From Polynucleobacter nymphae (lineage in GTDB: Bacteria; Pseudomonadota; Gammaproteobacteria; Burkholderiales; Burkholderiaceae), in NCBI RefSeq assembly GCF_018882155.1, contig NZ_JACVPA010000002.1, positions 310,001 to 374,000 on the forward strand: a stretch of DNA of 64,000 bases. Direction: 5' to 3'. Of this stretch, positions 18,614 through 29,038 are shown piece after piece (positions within the stretch are counted from its first letter, which is position 1; every line of letters begins with the position of its first letter). Both the position numbers and the translations under genes were made by a program. The notes under the pieces were generated by a model. It was not told the origin of the DNA, made no database searches, and was given only the letters and a program-made list of their open reading frames with translations.

Positions 18614-19261
18614 ATGTCACTGAAAAAAGCGCTACTTTTCAAGTTCCTAGGTTTTGCCTTGGGCTTAGCCGTTTCTGTGTCGACCTATGCAGTCGATACA
18701 CCTAGTGACGCCCCTGCCGAAGCAGTTGTTCCTAAAGAAAGCATGTTTCAGGCGGGTCGCTCTTATCTTTACCGTGTTTCTGACCGCTTGGTCGATACCG
18801 TTTCTGGAAAATCAGAAGAGTTAATTGACCGTGCCATGGAAGTCATTGGCGTTCGTTATCGCTCCGATACTGAGTTACCTCAGTCTGGTTTGGACGGCAG
18901 CAGTTTTGTTGGCTATGTTTTCAAAGACAAGCTGGGATTTTTATTACCACGCAAATCCACGCAAATGAGTCGCGTTGGTAAGCCTATTAATCGTGATGAG
19001 TTGCAGCCAGGTGACCTCGTATTTTTTAATACGATGCGCTTAACTTTTTCTCACGTTGGTATTTATGTAGGCGACAATAAATTTATCCACTCTCCATCCA
19101 AGGGCACCGCTGTTCGGGTTGACGATCTTGGAAGTTTGTATTGGGATAAGCGTTTCGATGGGGCGCGCCGCTTAGATGGTAGCGATAACCTCAATGACTC
19201 TGAGCGTCGAGAACTTCTAAACGAAGTCAAAAATCTCAAGCGTAAGTCACGCAGCCTATAA
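18614..19261 (+). CDS. NlpC/P60-family protein lacking the catalytic cysteine
   Basis: 215 residues with a signal peptide ending near TYA (residue 26), so exported. The C-terminal NlpC/P60 domain (about 70-190) is clear: LDGSSFVGYVFKDKLGFLLPRKSTQMS, ELQPGDLVFFNT, SHVGIYVGDNKFIHSPS. His147 and His159 of the usual triad are kept, but the position normally Cys in the D-C-S-G-F motif is Gly95 (DGSSF; codon GGC, one base from TGC). Active members cut peptide bonds in peptidoglycan stems; this copy should not hydrolyse and may be a binding protein or regulator of other hydrolases. Confidence 0.85.
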   Translation: MSLKKALLFKFLGFALGLAVSVSTYAVDTPSDAPAEAVVPKESMFQAGRSYLYRVSDRLVDTVSGKSEELIDRAMEVIGVRYRSDTELPQSGLDGSSFVGYVFKDKLGFLLPRKSTQMSRVGKPINRDELQPGDLVFFNTMRLTFSHVGIYVGDNKFIHSPSKGTAVRVDDLGSLYWDKRFDGARRLDGSDNLNDSERRELLNEVKNLKRKSRSL

Positions 19262-19273
19262 GGCCTGGGCTCT

Positions 19274-20197
19274 CTAGCCCTTTAGCTTTTCCTTAATCAA
19301 AGCCATTTGCTCCTGAGTAGCTGCCTCTCCTGCAAGGATGGCCGCATTCCTAGATTTGAAATCACCACTACTCATTTGCTTGAGTTGTGGGGTAATCACA
19401 ATATCAGCACTCTTGAGTTCGAACTGGTTAATGCTGTTTTGCATAATTGAAATGGTGTGCTGAAGAATTCCAAACGTACCGCTAGCGTCTTGATGGGCTG
19501 GCTCTGAAGAAATATTGACTGCAATCACGATGGTTGCCCCCATCTGTCTTGCATAACTCACCGGCACTGGTGCTACCAATCCACCATCGACATATTCTTT
19601 GCCACTAATGACTGTAGGCTGGAACACCCCTGGAACGCTGCATGATGCACGCACAGCCTGCCCAGTATTGCCGCTTCTAAAAAGGACGCCTTTGCCTGAT
19701 TGCAAATCCGTTGCCACAATTCCTAGAGGTATGCGCATTTGCTCAATCGTTTTATTTTGGACTTCCCGATTGACCATGTTTTGTAGTGCATCCCCTTTAA
19801 TGAGACCACCAAAACGTCCGGCAAAGGGCAGACCCCAGTCGGCAATGGTCGCTTCATCCAGATTCAGGGCCAGGCGATTGAGATCATTGCCCGATGCGCC
19901 TGAAGCCAGAAGGGCTGCAATAACACTGCCAGCGCTACTACCAACCACGATGTCAGGCCGAATGCCTTGTGCTTCTAATGCCTTAATCACGCCCACATGG
20001 GCAAAGCCTCTGGCTGCTCCGGCACCGAGTACCAAGCCAATAACCGGTTTTTTGCTCCCAATCAGACTGCATGAGGAGAGGCTTGCAGCCCCCAGTAGGG
20101 CGCCAATTCCAATCCCTAGACCCAGTAGGCGACGGCGCTCTAGGGAGCCTGGATCCTCAAATGACTGAATCTGGGGTTTTGATGAAATATTGTGCAT
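19274..20197 (-). CDS. Patatin-like phospholipase family lipoprotein (RssA-like)
   Basis: 307 residues. The N-terminus combines a twin-arginine stretch (RRRLLGLGIGIGALL) with a lipobox-like LSSC at Cys43, suggesting an exported lipoprotein. The catalytic region has the oxyanion glycines GLVLGAGAARG, the nucleophile elbow GSSAG with Ser88, and the dyad Asp204 in DGG. Bacterial members of this group hydrolyse phospholipids or related esters; the true substrate is unknown. It ends convergently with the NlpC/P60 gene (12-base gap) and is divergent from scpB. Confidence 0.85.
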   Translation of the reverse strand: MHNISSKPQIQSFEDPGSLERRRLLGLGIGIGALLGAASLSSCSLIGSKKPVIGLVLGAGAARGFAHVGVIKALEAQGIRPDIVVGSSAGSVIAALLASGASGNDLNRLALNLDEATIADWGLPFAGRFGGLIKGDALQNMVNREVQNKTIEQMRIPLGIVATDLQSGKGVLFRSGNTGQAVRASCSVPGVFQPTVISGKEYVDGGLVAPVPVSYARQMGATIVIAVNISSEPAHQDASGTFGILQHTISIMQNSINQFELKSADIVITPQLKQMSSGDFKSRNAAILAGEAATQEQMALIKEKLKG

Positions 20198-20221
20198 ATG
20201 GCTATTGTATTGAGCCTACCT

Positions 20222-20227
20222 TATAAT
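20222..20227 (+). promoter_or_regulatory. -10 element upstream of scpB
   Basis: A perfect TATAAT about 160 bases before scpB. No convincing -35 box is visible at the right distance, so the promoter call is tentative; it would give a long leader that includes the hairpins at 20240-20304. Confidence 0.35.
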
Positions 20228-20239
20228 GGGTACACGGTG

Positions 20240-20304
20240 AACGAAAAGGACTTCGTTTCGGCGCGAACCAATCCCCAACTAGAATTCATGAGATGGATTG
20301 TTCG
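20240..20304 (+). promoter_or_regulatory. Two potential hairpins in the scpB 5' leader
   Basis: AACGAA/TTCGTT with a six-base loop (20240-20257), then CGAA-C-CAATCC (20264-20274) pairing with GGATTG-TTCG (20295-20304), a ten-pair stem with one bulge. No U-run follows, so these are not terminators. A possible regulatory leader or just chance pairing. Confidence 0.3.
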
Positions 20305-20387
20305 TAGTAGCTAGAGAACACCCCAAACCCATTACTGAAATACATTTTTTAAAGCCTCATCAGGATATTCCTGATAGCCCGAATTTT

Positions 20388-21038
20388 ATGGACGATCACA
20401 ACAAGCGCGTTATTGAAACAGCCCTCCTGTGCGCACAGGAACCATTGAGCGTTGCTGATTTGTCTCGCTTATTTATTGAAGACATCACTACTGCGGATAT
20501 CGATGAAGTCTTAATCGAGATTCAGCGAGCCTGGGATGACAAAGGAATGGAGCTGGTGCATATTGCGACTGGCTGGCGTTTTCAGAGTCGCTTATCCATG
20601 CGCGAGTATTTGGATCGTTTAACGCCTGAGAAGCCCCCAAAGTATTCTCGTGCAGTGATGGAGACCTTGGCGATTATCGCTTACCGTCAACCAGTTACCC
20701 GTGGTGAGATTGAAGAAATTCGGGGTGTTGCTGTAAGTACTAATGTGATGAAGCAATTAGAAGATCGCGGTTGGGTAGAGATTATTGGTCATAAAGAGAC
20801 CATCGGTCGCCCCGGTTTATATGCCACTACCAAACAATTTTTAGATGACTTGAGTTTGACTAATTTGCAAAGCCTGCCCATCTTAGAAGATGCAGCACCA
20901 ATGGCAGCAGCAGAGCAGTTAGGCCAAGCGATTATCGAATTTGATCCAGATGCCACAGTAGAAACTGTGATCATCAATGAAGTAGTAGAAGAAGTTACCC
21001 CTGAGTCTGAAGAACAATCAGACGAAACAAAACAATAA
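20388..21038 (+). CDS. scpB: SMC-ScpAB condensin subunit B
   Basis: 216 residues. The winged-helix family signature is clear: [20 protein letters not shown] at the start and [32 protein letters not shown] in the second winged helix, then [16 protein letters not shown]. ScpB dimers bind ScpA and regulate SMC-driven chromosome organisation. The frame is open back to a TTG at 20298, but homologs begin at the [13 protein letters not shown] position, so I chose the ATG at 20388 although no good ribosome site precedes it. The acidic C-terminal tail ([16 protein letters not shown]) is probably disordered. rluB follows after three bases. Confidence 0.9.
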   Translation: MDDHNKRVIETALLCAQEPLSVADLSRLFIEDITTADIDEVLIEIQRAWDDKGMELVHIATGWRFQSRLSMREYLDRLTPEKPPKYSRAVMETLAIIAYRQPVTRGEIEEIRGVAVSTNVMKQLEDRGWVEIIGHKETIGRPGLYATTKQFLDDLSLTNLQSLPILEDAAPMAAAEQLGQAIIEFDPDATVETVIINEVVEEVTPESEEQSDETKQ

Positions 21039-21041
21039 TTA

Positions 21042-22805
21042 ATGACAAGCTCTAACGAAAACGATTCATCCCCGGTAGTAAATCCATCGGCAATTCCATC
21101 AAGCACTGAAGCAGCGCCATCCAATGGGGATGGCAATAAAGCGGAAGGTCGTGAGGGTGGAGAGCGTGGGCCTCGGCATCCCCGTCGTGCTGGAACAGGG
21201 AAACATCCATTTAATAAGAAGCGTCCTTTTAATAAGGATCGCCCTCGTCGTGAAGGCGATGCCCCCCATGCTCCAAGAGAGGGTGGCCCTAATATTTCTG
21301 CTAAGTTAGCTCCAAATCCTGCTGATATTGAAGCGCTATTTGCTTCAGTAGTTTCAGGTGAATTTGATGCTGCTTTAGATGCCCCCGAGGCATTAGAAGT
21401 GAAAAATCCAGATGGCTTTAATGAGAATGAAGTTTCTCATCAGACAGGTGCAGAGCGTCGTGAACAACGTGCACAAGGTTCGCGTGAAGATGAAGATCCT
21501 GATGCGCCAACTGAAGAAGAAGTCAGTAGCTTGCAATTTGCGAACGTCGATGAGTTACCGCTCAGCATGCGCGATGAAGTTTGGTCAGATCTTGATGGTT
21601 TAGATGATGATGCTGACGATGAAGATACTGTCAAACTGCATAAAGTATTAGCTGACGCTGGTATGGGCTCGCGCCGCGATATGGAAGACTTGATTATTCA
21701 GGGTCGCGTATCGGTCAACGCGTTGCCTGCGCACATTGGCCAACGTATTGGCCCAACCGATCAAGTGCGTATTAATGGCAAACCAGTACATCGCAAGATT
21801 CAGACTAAACCACCACGCGTGATTTTGTATCACAAGCCTGCAGGTGAGATTGTGAGTCAATCTGATCCAGAAGGACGTCCAACAGTTTTCGATCGCCTGC
21901 CTAAGCCGCGTCAAGGGCGCTGGATTGCAGTAGGTCGTTTGGACTTTAATACCGAAGGTCTTTTGTTATTCACTACCTCTGGTGAGCTGGCGAATCGATT
22001 AATGCATCCCCGTTATGGCGTTGAGCGTGAATACGCAGTGCGTATTTTGGGTGAGCTTGGGCAAGACTCCATGGCGCAACTCAAGAGTGGCATCCAGCTT
22101 GATGATGGCCAAGCAAAATTTTTGCGTCTTGCAGTAGGTGGTGGCGATGGTGCAAATCGTTGGTATCACGTTGCTTTGAGTGAAGGCCGCAATCGTGAAG
22201 TGCGCCGCATGTTTGAAACTGTAGGCCATACAGTGTCACGTTTGATTCGTACGCGTTATGGCATGTTCTTATTACCTCCACGTTTGAGGCGGGGTAAATG
22301 GGAGGAGGTTGAGGCTGGCGGCATCTATAACTTGATGAAGTCTGCAGGCTTAAAAATGCCACAGCCGCAAGATAAGGGCCGTAATCCAAACCCAAACGGT
22401 CAAAGTCGTAATTCTGCCGGTGCAGATTTTCAGCCTGATCCAATGCAAACCTCAGTTTCTTACTGGGGCTCACGCGATGCCTTAACTCTTGCTAGCGGCC
22501 ACAATGGCATGACCCATCAGGGCAGAAATGCCAATCCTGGCGGTGGTGGCTCAGGCGAAGGGCGCGGTCCTTTCCGTGGCCGCACCCAAGGTGGCAGACC
22601 TGGACAGGGTAGTCAGGGTGGGCAAGGGGGTCAAGGCCAAGGTCAGAACCGCAATAAAGGCAAAAAAGTACACCATGGCCAGTCTGCTTTTGTGACAGCC
22701 GCACCCCAAAGTCCTGGAAATGGACCCAAACGGGGTGCGCCAAAAGGGCGAAAACCCTTCAATAAGGGCCCCAGAAAGCCTCGTAATCCAGGCGAAAGCT
22801 TCTGA
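21042..22805 (+). CDS. rluB: 23S rRNA pseudouridine synthase B with long disordered flanks
   Basis: 587 residues, about twice the size of E. coli RluB. A low-complexity N-terminal region (1-195, rich in R, G, E and P) precedes an S4 RNA-binding domain (about 196-245, [21 protein letters not shown]) and the catalytic domain with [11 protein letters not shown] (Asp301) and [11 protein letters not shown] glycine/arginine/glutamine-rich tail of about 140 residues ([20 protein letters not shown]) ends in basic [16 protein letters not shown]. Family members convert U2605 of 23S rRNA. The basic, glycine-rich tails probably bind RNA. It follows scpB closely. Confidence 0.92.
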   Translation: MTSSNENDSSPVVNPSAIPSSTEAAPSNGDGNKAEGREGGERGPRHPRRAGTGKHPFNKKRPFNKDRPRREGDAPHAPREGGPNISAKLAPNPADIEALFASVVSGEFDAALDAPEALEVKNPDGFNENEVSHQTGAERREQRAQGSREDEDPDAPTEEEVSSLQFANVDELPLSMRDEVWSDLDGLDDDADDEDTVKLHKVLADAGMGSRRDMEDLIIQGRVSVNALPAHIGQRIGPTDQVRINGKPVHRKIQTKPPRVILYHKPAGEIVSQSDPEGRPTVFDRLPKPRQGRWIAVGRLDFNTEGLLLFTTSGELANRLMHPRYGVEREYAVRILGELGQDSMAQLKSGIQLDDGQAKFLRLAVGGGDGANRWYHVALSEGRNREVRRMFETVGHTVSRLIRTRYGMFLLPPRLRRGKWEEVEAGGIYNLMKSAGLKMPQPQDKGRNPNPNGQSRNSAGADFQPDPMQTSVSYWGSRDALTLASGHNGMTHQGRNANPGGGGSGEGRGPFRGRTQGGRPGQGSQGGQGGQGQGQNRNKGKKVHHGQSAFVTAAPQSPGNGPKRGAPKGRKPFNKGPRKPRNPGESF

Positions 22806-22832
22806 TTTCTAACAGTTTTCCCTAAAATCAGC

Positions 22833-22838
22833 TATAAT
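22833..22838 (+). promoter_or_regulatory. -10 element of the rimP-nusA-infB operon
   Basis: TATAAT 28 bases after the rluB stop, with a weak CTAACA (22809-22814) 18 bases upstream. It would give a leader of about 135 bases before rimP. Confidence 0.4.
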
Positions 22839-22847
22839 TTTTGACTG

Positions 22848-22907
22848 ACAGCAGTGTTTTGCTGTTTTTAGTAGTTACCGACTGATGTTGCGATCAACGT
22901 AAGTCGG
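22848..22907 (+). promoter_or_regulatory. Structured rimP leader
   Basis: Two hairpins: ACAGCA/TGCTGT (22848-22865) followed by a short T-run, and CCGACT-gat-GTTG / CAAC-gta-AGTCGG (22878-22907). They precede the terminator at 22929-22954 and could take part in controlling it. Confidence 0.4.
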
Positions 22908-22928
22908 CCTGTTCTGAATTTCGAGAAT

Positions 22929-22954
22929 ATGGGCTTCAAGGCCCATTTTTTTTT
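22929..22954 (+). terminator. Intrinsic terminator/attenuator just before rimP
   Basis: ATGGGC, loop TTCAAG, GCCCAT, then nine T in a row. Only 24 bases separate the T-run from the rimP GTG, leaving no room for another promoter, so rimP and the genes behind it must be transcribed through it. Confidence 0.75.
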
Positions 22955-22978
22955 GCCATTTTGGTATGAAGGAAAGTC

Positions 22979-23470
22979 GTGAAGGATCAGCAGGTAATTT
23001 CTGCAGAGCTGGAAAACTTAGGTTACACGTTAGTAGATATTGAGCGTGAAGCCGGAGGCTTGTTGCGCGTCACGATTGAAAATCCCGATTACGAGCGTTT
23101 GATTAATGTCCTCGATTGCGAGAAGGTAAGTCATCAGCTGAGCTACGCATTGCCAGTTGAGAACATTCCTTACGAGCGTTTGGAGATTTCTTCACCAGGC
23201 TTAGATCGCCCTGTGAAGAGTGCGGCAGATTTTGAGCGCTTTACTGGAATGGAAGTGGATTTAAAGTTGCGTGTTGCCGCTGGCGGCCGTAAGAATTATC
23301 GCGGTGTGTTGCAAGGCTTACTGACTGGTGAATTGAATTCACCTGATGCGAAGTTTGGTTTGGTGTTTGAGGGTGCTGATGGTCAGCCCTCTCAATTGGA
23401 GTTCTCTTTAGCCGAGGTCGATAAGACTCGGTTGGTCCCTGTTATTGATTTCAAAGGAAGAAAGTCATGA
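22979..23470 (+). CDS. rimP: Ribosome maturation factor RimP
   Basis: 163 residues, standard length. The N-terminal domain has [24 protein letters not shown] and the conserved [22 protein letters not shown] motif; the C-terminal part is an SH3-like barrel. RimP assists 30S subunit assembly around S19 and S12. The start is GTG with GAAGG upstream. The stop overlaps the nusA ATG (ATGA). First gene of the conserved rimP-nusA-infB-rbfA-truB order. Confidence 0.95.
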   Translation: MKDQQVISAELENLGYTLVDIEREAGGLLRVTIENPDYERLINVLDCEKVSHQLSYALPVENIPYERLEISSPGLDRPVKSAADFERFTGMEVDLKLRVAAGGRKNYRGVLQGLLTGELNSPDAKFGLVFEGADGQPSQLEFSLAEVDKTRLVPVIDFKGRKS

Positions 23471-24948
23471 GCCGAGAAGTTCTCATGTTGGCAGACGCCC
23501 TAGCGCGCGAAAAGAACGTTGATCAGACTATTGTGTTTGAGGCGCTCGAAATGGCGTTGGCATCAGCCACTAAGAAACGTTACCCAAATGAAGATGTCGA
23601 TATTCGTGTATCGATTGATCGTGAATCGGGTGAATACGAAACCTTCCGTCGCTGGTTGGTTGTACCCAATGAAGCTGGCCTACAAGAGCCTGATAAAGAG
23701 ATTCTGCAGTTTGAAGCCCAAGAGCAGCTTGCCGATATGGAAGTTGGCGACTACATCGAAGAGCAGATCGAATCTTTAGCATTTGGCCGAATTGGTGCGC
23801 AAGCTGCTAAGCAAGTGATTTTGCAACGTATTCGTGATGCTGAGCGTGAGCAAATTTTGAACGACTACCTTGAGCGTGGCGAAAAAGTCATGACCGGTAC
23901 CGTGAAGCGCGCTGACAAGAATGGTTTGATCATTGAATCTGGTCGTGTTGAAGCTTTATTGCGTCGCGATCAAATGATTCCAAAAGAGAATTTACGTTCT
24001 GGTGACCGTGTGCGCGCATACATCCTGAAGGTGGATCGTGAAGCACGTGGCCCACAGATTGAACTCTCCCGTACTTGCCCAGACTTCTTGATCAAACTCT
24101 TTGAGAATGAAGTTCCAGAGATGGAGCAAGGTTTATTAGAAATTAAGGGTGCAGCTCGTGACCCTGGTATTCGTGCCAAGATTGCTGTCGTCACGTATGA
24201 CAAGCGTATCGATCCAATCGGTACCTGTGTAGGCGTGCGTGGTACCCGCGTTACTGCAGTTCGTAACGAAGTTGCCGGCGAAGCAGTCGATATTGTGTTG
24301 TGGTCTGAAGACCCAGCTCAGTTTGTGATTGGGGCTTTAGCTCCAGCGCAAGTTTCTTCAATCGTGGTTGATGAAGAGCGTCATGCGATGGATGTTGTGG
24401 TTGATGAAGAAAACTTGGCAATTGCGATTGGCCGCAGTGGACAGAACGTTCGCTTGGCAAGTGATTTGACAGGTTGGCAGATCAACATAATGACCCCAGA
24501 AGAGTCTGCTGAGAAAACCGAAAAAGAAGCCTCTTCCGTACGTCAGTTATTTATGGATAAATTAGACGTTGACCAAGAAGTAGCCGATATCTTGATTGAA
24601 GAGGGTTTCAACACCTTGGAAGAAGTGGCCTATGTACCGCTTTCTGAAATGCTCGAGATTGATTCTTTCGACGAAGATACTGTGAATGAGTTGCGTACTC
24701 GTGCTCGTGATTCCTTGTTGACTATGGAGTTGGCAAAAGAAGAGCGTGTTGGGGAAGTTTCCCAAGACTTACGTTCTTTAGATGGAATGACAACGGAGCT
24801 GATTGCTAGGCTTGCTGACAATCAAGTTCACACCCGTGACGACCTTGCTGAACTAGCTGTTGATGAGCTAGTTGAGGCGACACAAATTGACGAAGAAACT
24901 GCGAAAACGCTCATCATGAAAGCGCGCGAACATTGGTTTACTTCATGA
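23467..24948 (+). CDS. nusA: Transcription termination/antitermination factor NusA
   Basis: 493 residues with the full domain set: N-terminal RNA-polymerase-binding domain (1 to about 130), S1 domain ([20 protein letters not shown]), two KH domains ([11 protein letters not shown] and [20 protein letters not shown]), and two acidic helix-hairpin-helix repeats at the C-terminus ([16 protein letters not shown] and [20 protein letters not shown]). It controls pausing, termination and rRNA antitermination. ATGA overlap with rimP; infB follows after 13 bases with GAGAGGAAGTAGT as ribosome site. Confidence 0.96.
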   Translation: MSREVLMLADALAREKNVDQTIVFEALEMALASATKKRYPNEDVDIRVSIDRESGEYETFRRWLVVPNEAGLQEPDKEILQFEAQEQLADMEVGDYIEEQIESLAFGRIGAQAAKQVILQRIRDAEREQILNDYLERGEKVMTGTVKRADKNGLIIESGRVEALLRRDQMIPKENLRSGDRVRAYILKVDREARGPQIELSRTCPDFLIKLFENEVPEMEQGLLEIKGAARDPGIRAKIAVVTYDKRIDPIGTCVGVRGTRVTAVRNEVAGEAVDIVLWSEDPAQFVIGALAPAQVSSIVVDEERHAMDVVVDEENLAIAIGRSGQNVRLASDLTGWQINIMTPEESAEKTEKEASSVRQLFMDKLDVDQEVADILIEEGFNTLEEVAYVPLSEMLEIDSFDEDTVNELRTRARDSLLTMELAKEERVGEVSQDLRSLDGMTTELIARLADNQVHTRDDLAELAVDELVEATQIDEETAKTLIMKAREHWFTS

Positions 24949-24961
24949 GAGGAAGTAGTAC

Positions 24962-27706
24962 ATGGCAACAACAACAGTAAAAGCACTCGCCAAGGAACTG
25001 AAACGAACTGCGGTTGACCTTTTAGAGCAATTGAAGGCAGCTGGAATCGAAAAAGGTTCTGAGGACGAGAGCATTACCGAGAAGGACAAAACAGTTCTAC
25101 TCGAACATTTGCAAAAAGCACACGGCAATGCTGAGACTGGCGCTCGTAAAAAGATTACTTTAATCAAGCGCGAGAATTCTGAGATCCGTCAAGCAGACTC
25201 TGCTGGACGTACTCGTACCGTGCAGGTTGAGGTACGTAAAAAACGTGTCCTAGTAAAGCGTGGGGAAGAGGCTGCGGCACCTGTTGAGCCTGTACCAGAA
25301 GCTAAACCAGCTAAGGCTGCAGCAGTTAAACCAACCCTTCCTGTAGAAGAATTAGAAAAACGCGCCGCAGAAGCGACCCGTCAAGCCGAGTTATTGGCTC
25401 GTCAAGAAGCGGAAATGAAGGCGGAAGAAGATGCTCGTCAAAAAGCAGCTGCTGAGACGGTTGATAAAGACCCAGAAGCCGCTAAAGATGCTTCTGCAGC
25501 TGAGAAAAAAACAAAGTCTGAAAAGGCTGCAAAAGATTTAGCTGTAAGCAAAGAAAAAGAATTAGCTGAGATTCGGGTTCGTCGCGCTGCTGCTGAGGCT
25601 GAAGCTTTGGCTATTCGCGACATGATGAGTACACCAGCTCGCGTTCTCAAGGCACCAAGTGAAGTTGCTGCTGAAGAAGCGAAAAAAGGAACCTTACATA
25701 AGCCTGCAAAAGTAGAAGGTGCAGAGGATAAGAAAAAATCCCCAGCTAAGGTTGGCGGTAAAACGATTAAGTCTTCAGAGACATCCTCTACTTGGCAAGA
25801 AGAAGGCGCTAAGAAGCCAGGCGGCCTGAAAACTCGTGGCGATAGCTCTGGCGGTATAGGCGGTTGGCGTTCAGGCGGTGGCCGTAGAAAGCAACGTCAA
25901 ATTGCTGAAGCCAATGTGGATACGAACTTCCAAGTACCTACAGAAAAAGTAGTGCATGACGTACAAGTTCCAGAAACTATTACTGTAGCTGAGCTAGCTC
26001 ATGCAATGGCAGTGAAAAGCGCTGAAGTGATCAAGCTCCTGATGGGCATGGGTCAGATGGTAACGATTAACCAAGTACTCGATCAAGATACTGCAATGAT
26101 TATCGTTGAAGAGATGGGCCATACAGCCCATGCTGCTAGATTAGATGATCCGGATTTAGATCTTGGTATTGCTGGTCATGATGCTGAATTATTATCACGT
26201 CCACCAGTAGTGACCGTAATGGGTCACGTTGACCACGGTAAAACTTCCTTGCTTGATAAGATTCGTACAGCAAAAGTAGCTACCGGTGAAGCTGGTGGTA
26301 TTACTCAGCATATTGGCGCATATCACGTGGAAACACCACGCGGCATGATTACCTTCCTAGATACGCCAGGTCATGAAGCCTTTACGGCGATGCGTGCTCG
26401 TGGTGCTAAGGCAACGGATATCGTGATCTTGGTAGTGGCGGCTGATGACGGTGTGATGCCGCAAACTAAGGAAGCGATTCACCATGCAGTAGCTGGTGGC
26501 GTTCCAATTGTTGTAGCGATCAACAAAATTGATAAGCCCGATGCGAACTTAGAGCGCGTTAAAACTGAATTGGTTGCTGAGCAAGTGGTTCCAGAGGAAT
26601 ACGGTGGTGATGTGCCATTTATTTCAGTATCAGCAAAAACTGGCGAAGGCATTGATGCTTTGTTAGAGAACGTTCTCTTACAAGCTGAAATTCTTGAGCT
26701 GAAGGCGCCTAAAGATGCTCCGGCACAAGGCCTGGTCATTGAGGCTCGCCTAGATAAAGGCCGCGGTCCAGTTGCTACAGTACTAGTCCAGTCTGGGACT
26801 CTGAAGCGTGGCGATATGTTGTTAGCAGGTTCTACATTTGGTCGCGTACGCGCAATGATGGATGAAAACGGTAAGCCATGTAATGAGGCTGGCCCATCGA
26901 TTCCAGTAGAGATTCAAGGTTTAGCTGAAGTTCCTGCTGCCGGTGAATCAGTGCAAGTAGTTCCTGATGAGCGTAAGGCTCGTGAGATTGCGCTCTTCCG
27001 TCAAGGTAAGTTCCGCGATGTGAAATTAGCTAAGCAACAGGCATTCAAGCTCGAAACCATGATGGAAAATATGGAAGAGGGCGCGGTTGAAGCAAAGCTG
27101 TTACCTTTGATTATCAAGGCCGACGTTCAAGGTTCACAGGAAGCTTTGTCACAATCATTGCAAAAACTCTCCACTGCTGAAGTTAAAGTGCAAATTGTTC
27201 ATGCAGCAGTAGGCGGAATTACTGAAACGGATGTGAACTTAGCGGTTGCTTCTAAGGCCGTCATTATTGGCTTTAACTCCCGTGCGGATGCTGCAGCGCG
27301 TAAGTTAGCCGAGAACAATGGCGTTGATATTCGTTATCACAATATTATTTATGACGCTGTTGATGAAGTGAAGTTGGCTCTGAGTGGTATGTTGACACCA
27401 GATAAGAAAGAAGAAATCACCGGTCTCGTTGAGATCCGTCAAGTCTTCTTGGTATCTAAGGTTGGCGCCATTGCAGGTTGCTTGGTAGTTGACGGTATTG
27501 TTAAGCGTACATCAAGCGTTCGTCTGTTACGTGACAACGTGGTTGTCTGGTCTGGTGAGCTTGACTCACTCAAGCGCTTCAAAGACGATGCTAAAGAAGT
27601 TCGTGCCGGTGTTGAGTGTGGTCTTTCATTGAAAGGCTACAACGAGATTAAAGAAGGTGATCAACTTGAGGTATTTGAAGTTACCGAAGTAGCTCGTTCA
27701 CTCTAG
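24962..27706 (+). CDS. infB: Translation initiation factor IF-2
   Basis: 914 residues. An IF2_N domain ([22 protein letters not shown]) is followed by a long charged, Ala/Lys/Glu-rich coiled linker (about 120-310), a second IF2_N-type domain, and the GTPase with G1 GHVDHGKT (about 421-428), G3 DTPGHEAFT and G4 NKIDK. Domains II-IV end with the C2 domain that binds formyl-Met-tRNA. It delivers initiator tRNA to the 30S subunit. Cotranscribed with nusA and rbfA (10-base gap). Confidence 0.97.
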   Translation: MATTTVKALAKELKRTAVDLLEQLKAAGIEKGSEDESITEKDKTVLLEHLQKAHGNAETGARKKITLIKRENSEIRQADSAGRTRTVQVEVRKKRVLVKRGEEAAAPVEPVPEAKPAKAAAVKPTLPVEELEKRAAEATRQAELLARQEAEMKAEEDARQKAAAETVDKDPEAAKDASAAEKKTKSEKAAKDLAVSKEKELAEIRVRRAAAEAEALAIRDMMSTPARVLKAPSEVAAEEAKKGTLHKPAKVEGAEDKKKSPAKVGGKTIKSSETSSTWQEEGAKKPGGLKTRGDSSGGIGGWRSGGGRRKQRQIAEANVDTNFQVPTEKVVHDVQVPETITVAELAHAMAVKSAEVIKLLMGMGQMVTINQVLDQDTAMIIVEEMGHTAHAARLDDPDLDLGIAGHDAELLSRPPVVTVMGHVDHGKTSLLDKIRTAKVATGEAGGITQHIGAYHVETPRGMITFLDTPGHEAFTAMRARGAKATDIVILVVAADDGVMPQTKEAIHHAVAGGVPIVVAINKIDKPDANLERVKTELVAEQVVPEEYGGDVPFISVSAKTGEGIDALLENVLLQAEILELKAPKDAPAQGLVIEARLDKGRGPVATVLVQSGTLKRGDMLLAGSTFGRVRAMMDENGKPCNEAGPSIPVEIQGLAEVPAAGESVQVVPDERKAREIALFRQGKFRDVKLAKQQAFKLETMMENMEEGAVEAKLLPLIIKADVQGSQEALSQSLQKLSTAEVKVQIVHAAVGGITETDVNLAVASKAVIIGFNSRADAAARKLAENNGVDIRYHNIIYDAVDEVKLALSGMLTPDKKEEITGLVEIRQVFLVSKVGAIAGCLVVDGIVKRTSSVRLLRDNVVVWSGELDSLKRFKDDAKEVRAGVECGLSLKGYNEIKEGDQLEVFEVTEVARSL

Positions 27707-27716
27707 TTTTAAGCAC

Positions 27717-28085
27717 ATGCATAAATCTAGCCCGCATCGTAACCAGCGTCTTGCTGATCAAATTCAGCGAGACCTGGCCGAGCTGATTCCGCGCGAGTTG
27801 CGTAGTTCTAGCTTAGGCTTAATTACGTTGCAAAGTATTGAGCTCACGTCCGATTTAGCACATGCCAAGGTGTTTTTTACTGTCTTAGGTGCTGAGCCTG
27901 AGCATGTATTAAAGGCACTCCAAGAAAAAGCAGGGTATTTACATTCTTTATTATTTAAGCGTTTGCATATTCATACCGTTCCAACCTTGCACTTTCACTA
28001 TGACAGCTCAGTTGAACATGGCATAGAGATGTCTCGATTGATCGATCAAGCAGTAGACAGTGATCGCAAAGACGAAGTCCAATAA
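27717..28085 (+). CDS. rbfA: 30S ribosome-binding factor A
   Basis: 122 residues, a single KH-type domain. Family motifs include [18 protein letters not shown] and [16 protein letters not shown] and, at the end, [21 protein letters not shown]. RbfA helps mature the 5' end of 16S rRNA and supports growth in the cold. It begins ten bases after infB, whose end shows no good ribosome site, and its last codons are five bases from the truB ATG. Confidence 0.95.
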   Translation: MHKSSPHRNQRLADQIQRDLAELIPRELRSSSLGLITLQSIELTSDLAHAKVFFTVLGAEPEHVLKALQEKAGYLHSLLFKRLHIHTVPTLHFHYDSSVEHGIEMSRLIDQAVDSDRKDEVQ

Positions 28086-28089
28086 TTTC

Positions 28090-29001
28090 ATGGCTATTCG
28101 GATCGACGGCGTAGTGCTGCTAGATAAACCCGCAGGAATGAGTTCCCAGGGAGCAGTCACTGCAGTCAAGCGCGCATTTAATGCTGATAAAGCTGGTCAT
28201 ACGGGTACTTTAGATCCGATGGCAACAGGTCTTTTGCCCATTTGCTTGGGTGAGGCCACTAAGTATTCTCAAGATTTATTAGAAGCTGACAAAACGTATA
28301 TTGCTAAAGTCAAATTTGGTTCACGTACGGATACAGGTGACGCAGAAGGTAGCACTATTGAAGAATTTCCTTTGCCAGTATTTACAAGTGAAGCAGAAAT
28401 CAGAAAAGCATTAGAGGCATTACTCCCAAAATTTAGCGGGCCGATTTCTCAAGTTCCACCAATGTATTCAGCGTTAAAGCGCGATGGCAAACCTTTGTAT
28501 GAATATGCCCGTGCTGGCCTTGAGTTAGAGCGTGCTGCGCGCGAGATCACGATTCATCAAATTCGTTGGACTGATATTCAGTGGCCAGTAGCGACTCTAG
28601 AGGTCTCATGTAGTAAAGGTACTTATATTCGCGTATTGGCAGAAGATATTGGCAATGCTCTTGGCTGTGGTGCTCACTTAGTTGGCTTACGCCGAACTGA
28701 AGTAGGGCACTTAAATCTAGAGCAGTCATTTACGATTGAATCCATTCAGAGTGGTTTACAAAATAGCTCTAACTACATCTTGCCAGTAGATGCATTGCTG
28801 CAAACCTTACCTCACTTAACAGTGGACGAGCAACAAGCGAAGCGCTTAGAGATGGGACAACGTGTGCCTCTCAATTTGCCTTCGATTGAAGCGCTAGTGC
28901 GTATTTATCGTGCTACTGCTGCACCTCATAACTTTATTGGCACTGCTGATTGGCGCTCTGGGGTCTTGCATCCTAAGCGTTTGATTTCGCAGGCATCTTA
29001 A
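28090..29001 (+). CDS. truB: tRNA pseudouridine-55 synthase
   Basis: 303 residues. It starts with IDGVVLLDKPAGMSSQ and has the catalytic Asp42 in GHTGTLDPMATGLLPICLG, followed by KTYIAKVKFGSRTDTGD and the thumb region. A short PUA-like C-terminal part is present. It makes the T-loop pseudouridine in all elongator tRNAs. The frame is open to a GTG at 28060 inside rbfA, but the ATG at 28090 fits the family start better. Confidence 0.95.
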   Translation: MAIRIDGVVLLDKPAGMSSQGAVTAVKRAFNADKAGHTGTLDPMATGLLPICLGEATKYSQDLLEADKTYIAKVKFGSRTDTGDAEGSTIEEFPLPVFTSEAEIRKALEALLPKFSGPISQVPPMYSALKRDGKPLYEYARAGLELERAAREITIHQIRWTDIQWPVATLEVSCSKGTYIRVLAEDIGNALGCGAHLVGLRRTEVGHLNLEQSFTIESIQSGLQNSSNYILPVDALLQTLPHLTVDEQQAKRLEMGQRVPLNLPSIEALVRIYRATAAPHNFIGTADWRSGVLHPKRLISQAS

Positions 29002-29038
29002 TAACCCTTGTACCTATCTTTAACTTTAGAAGCTTCAC

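Noticed and set aside
20298-20387. N-terminal extension of ScpB from a TTG
   Set aside because: The extension does not resemble the family start and overlaps a leader that can fold; ATG 20388 is preferred.
22081-22473. 130-codon antisense frame within rluB
   Set aside because: It is opposite the pseudouridine synthase catalytic domain, and its composition follows the complement of that coding frame.
22540-22660. Glycine-rich repeats in rluB taken as a DNA repeat array
   Set aside because: The sequence is degenerate low-complexity coding for a G/Q/R tail, with no regular unit or spacer, so it is not CRISPR or a tandem DNA repeat of note.
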